Source of the DNA: Pseudomonadota bacterium | GTDB lineage: Bacteria; Pseudomonadota; Gammaproteobacteria; Steroidobacterales; Steroidobacteraceae | Direction of reading: 5' to 3' | Assembly (NCBI GenBank): GCA_018241525.1 | Contig: JAFEDR010000010.1 | Span: 310,001-374,000, forward strand | Length of the DNA stretch: 64,000 nucleotides | Part shown: piece after piece, positions 61,960 through 64,000 of the stretch | Numbering within the stretch: the stretch's first letter is position 1 | Layout of the letters: each line of letters starts with the position of its first letter | Position numbers and translations under genes: made by a program | The notes under the pieces: generated by a model | Databases searched by the model: none | Told to the model about the DNA's origin: nothing | Seen by the model: the letters and a program-made list of their open reading frames with translations, nothing else

Positions 61960-64000
61960 TTGCCGAAGCGAACCCGCCGCACGAAGAGCCCGCGCCGCGC
62001 GCGCCAGTCCGCGGGCACCGCCGCGCCGGCCAAGCGCCCGCGGGGCGGAAAGGCACGCGCCGCTCCCGCGCGTGCGCCGAAGCGCGTGCCGCAGCCGCGC
62101 GCCGCGAAGCCCCCTGGCCGGGAGGCGCGCCGCTCGATCGACTCCGATTCGGCGCTGCAGATCTTCGCGATCAGCCCGACCGGGCTCGCGCTGACGCGCG
62201 CCGACGATGGCCGGGTGATGGACGTCAACCCGGCGCTGTGCCGGCTGCTGAACCGGCGCCGCAGCGAGCTCGTCGGCAAGACCACCGCCGGCATCGGCTT
62301 CTGGACCCACGCCGACGACCGCGACTTCCTGCTGCGCACGCTGCGCCGCGACGGCGTGGTGCGCGACTACGAGCTCGACGTGGCGATCGGCGGCCACGTG
62401 CCGCGGCACTTCGTGATGTCGGTGGAGCCGGTACGGCACCGCGGCGTGGAGTGCCTGCTGACCTCGCTGGTCGACATCACCGAGGCGCGGCGCGCGCTCG
62501 CCGCGCTCGAGCAGAGCGAGGAGTCGTTCCGCACCCTGTTCCAGCACCTGCCGATCGCGGTCGCGCACTGCCGCCTCGCGATGCGCGGCGAGCGCGTGAC
62601 CGACCTGCAGTTCCTCAGGGTCAACCGCGCCTGGGAGGCCTCGTTCGGCCACCGCCACATTGCCGGCCGCCTGCTCGGCGAGCTCGAGCCCGGCTACTGG
62701 TCCGAGCATCCCGGCGAGCTCGACCGGCTGACCGAGGTCGCGCGCCACGGGCGCGAGCTGACCTACGAGCAGCGCTGGGCGCGGCTCGGGCGCTGGAAGC
62801 GCCGCACGGTCTATCGACCCGCCGAGGGCGAGGTGGTGATCATCAGCGAGGACATCACCACCGCGAAGCTCGCGAGCGATGTGGTGCTCGCCGGTCGTGC
62901 CACGCTCGAGGCGGCGCTCAACGCCATGAGCGACGCGGTCTACATCTGCGACCGCGACGGCCGGGTGGTCGAGTTCAACGACGCGTTCGTGCGCTTCCAT
63001 CGCTTCGCGAGCCGCGCGGAGTGCGCGGCGCAGCTCGGCAACTACCCGCAGCTGTTCGAGATCGCGCGCGTGGACGGCGCGCCGGCGGGGCCGGACGACT
63101 GGGCGGTGCCGCGCGCGCTGCGCGGCGAGTCCGCCACCAACGAGATCTTCCGCATCCGCCGCAAGGACAGCGGCGCGAGCTGGGTGGGCAGCGGCACCTT
63201 CGCGCCGATCCGCGATGCCGACGGCCGCGTCAGCGGCGCCGTGGTAAGCGCACGCGACGTGACCGAGCAGCGCCGTGCCGAGGCCGAGCTCGGGCGGCAC
63301 CGCCACCACCTCGAGGAGCTCGTCAACCACCGCACGGCGGAGCTCGAGCAGGCCCGCGCCGCCGCCGAGGGCGCCGCGCGCGCCAAGTCGACCTTCCTCG
63401 CCAACATGAGCCACGAGATCCGCACGCCGCTGAACGCGGTGCTCGGGATCGCCCAGGTGGGCCTGCGCGACAGCGACGACTCGCGCACGCGCCTCGCCTT
63501 CACGCGCATCCTCGAGGCCGGGCGGCTGCTGCTGACCGTGGTCAACGACATCCTCGACCTCTCCAAGCTCGACGCCGCCAAGCTCGAGCTCGAGTCGACG
63601 GCGTTTGCGCCGGCACGGCCGGTCGAGGAAGCGGTCGCGATGCTCGGCTCCTCCGCCGAGTTCAAGGGACTCGAACTGCGCCGCGAGATCGCGGCCGACC
63701 TGCCGGCGTACGTGCGCGGCGACCCGGCCCGCATCGAGCAGGTGGTCCTGAACCTGCTGTCGAACGCGATCAAGTTCACGGTCGAGGGCATGGTGGCGGT
63801 GAGCCTCCGGGTCGAGGGCGAGACGCTCTGCTACGGCGTCCGCGACACCGGCATCGGCATCGCGGCGACGGACCTCGAGCGGCTGTTCGATCCGTTCGAG
63901 CAGGCGGACAGCGGCACGGCACGGCGCTTCGGTGGCACCGGGCTCGGGCTCGCGATCAGCCGGCGCCTGGCCGGGCTGATGGGCGGCAGCCTGGAGGTCG
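61960..64000 (+). CDS. PAS-domain sensor histidine kinase, 5' part (likely hybrid kinase)
   Basis: The first 680 residues of a soluble sensor kinase; it runs off the window. A basic Ala/Pro/Arg tail (1-75) leads to three PAS modules (about 70-185 with DDGRVMDVNPALCRLLNRRRSELVGKT, 187-310, 320-440 with DRDGRVVEFNDAFVRFHRF and a PAC-type DADGRVSGAVVSARDVTE). After a coiled coil come HisKA (STFLANMSHEIRTPLNAVLGIAQ, phospho-His) and HATPase_c with N box (VVLNLLSNAIKFT), G1 (GVRDTGIGI), F box and GGTGLGLAISRRLAGLMGG. No membrane segment is seen. Start TTG 61960 has GGGAG upstream. A receiver domain may follow outside. Confidence 0.9.
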   Translation, partial: MPKRTRRTKSPRRARQSAGTAAPAKRPRGGKARAAPARAPKRVPQPRAAKPPGREARRSIDSDSALQIFAISPTGLALTRADDGRVMDVNPALCRLLNRRRSELVGKTTAGIGFWTHADDRDFLLRTLRRDGVVRDYELDVAIGGHVPRHFVMSVEPVRHRGVECLLTSLVDITEARRALAALEQSEESFRTLFQHLPIAVAHCRLAMRGERVTDLQFLRVNRAWEASFGHRHIAGRLLGELEPGYWSEHPGELDRLTEVARHGRELTYEQRWARLGRWKRRTVYRPAEGEVVIISEDITTAKLASDVVLAGRATLEAALNAMSDAVYICDRDGRVVEFNDAFVRFHRFASRAECAAQLGNYPQLFEIARVDGAPAGPDDWAVPRALRGESATNEIFRIRRKDSGASWVGSGTFAPIRDADGRVSGAVVSARDVTEQRRAEAELGRHRHHLEELVNHRTAELEQARAAAEGAARAKSTFLANMSHEIRTPLNAVLGIAQVGLRDSDDSRTRLAFTRILEAGRLLLTVVNDILDLSKLDAAKLELESTAFAPARPVEEAVAMLGSSAEFKGLELRREIAADLPAYVRGDPARIEQVVLNLLSNAIKFTVEGMVAVSLRVEGETLCYGVRDTGIGIAATDLERLFDPFEQADSGTARRFGGTGLGLAISRRLAGLMGGSLEV

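Overview
The window is one GC-rich (roughly 70 percent) bacterial chromosome segment with dense, short-spaced genes. The block trxB, FemAB-like gene, aat, infA, clpA/clpS, the block ftsK, lolA, rarA, serS, the type II secretion genes gspCDEF and the lexA-imuA-imuB-imuC cassette together point to a gammaproteobacterium of the Xanthomonadales/Steroidobacterales kind. Species cannot be named from sequence alone.

Layout. 1-4,612: TCA-cycle genes sucA and the start of sucB (minus strand), a DUF5658-type membrane protein and a DUF4136 lipoprotein. 4,637-15,102: a mobile island of about 10.45 kb, bounded by a 15-bp direct repeat of the 3' end of tRNA-Arg(CCT). It carries a very unusual tRNA-like gene, two minus-strand genes, an excisionase-like regulator, a Toprim-like/AAA ATPase replication protein followed by a cluster of AACCGCTA repeats and palindromes (probable origin), a small and a large phage terminase, three small overlapping genes, a secreted Rap1a/Tai-like protein, a small DNA-binding protein and a large serine recombinase. 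No capsid, portal, tail or lysis gene is seen, so it looks like a self-replicating phage satellite rather than a complete prophage. 15,090-15,360: tRNA-Arg(CCT) and tRNA-Ala(CGC).

15,456-29,316: mixed housekeeping and hypothetical genes: two acetyltransferases, a SixA-like phosphatase, a MobA-like nucleotidyltransferase, a periplasmic transglutaminase-like protein, an M24 aminopeptidase, an NfeD/SPFH pair, a PadR-PspC operon, an amidase, a TonB-like protein and tRNA-Ser(TGA). 29,421-36,243: a minus-strand run ftsK-lolA-vanZ-rarA-serS-hypothetical ending at tRNA-Ser. 36,399-42,197: trxB, FemAB-like, aat, infA facing clpS-clpA. 42,410-48,236: gspC-gspD-gspE-gspF without pseudopilin genes. 48,676-52,688: a large sortilin-type beta-propeller protein and a LolA-like periplasmic protein.

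52,762-60,009: the SOS mutagenesis cassette lexA-imuA-imuB-imuC on the minus strand, with a textbook LexA box and promoter before lexA. The imuC (dnaE2) gene is interrupted in frame by a 423-residue intein with a LAGLIDADG homing endonuclease and clearly lower GC than its host gene. 60,533-64,000: an OprI-like small lipoprotein, an RsbQ-type alpha/beta hydrolase and, directly after it, a PAS-domain sensor histidine kinase that runs off the window end.

The two most notable systems are the terminase-bearing island with its odd tRNA and its recombinase gene that runs through the attachment site, and the intein in the SOS-induced polymerase ImuC.
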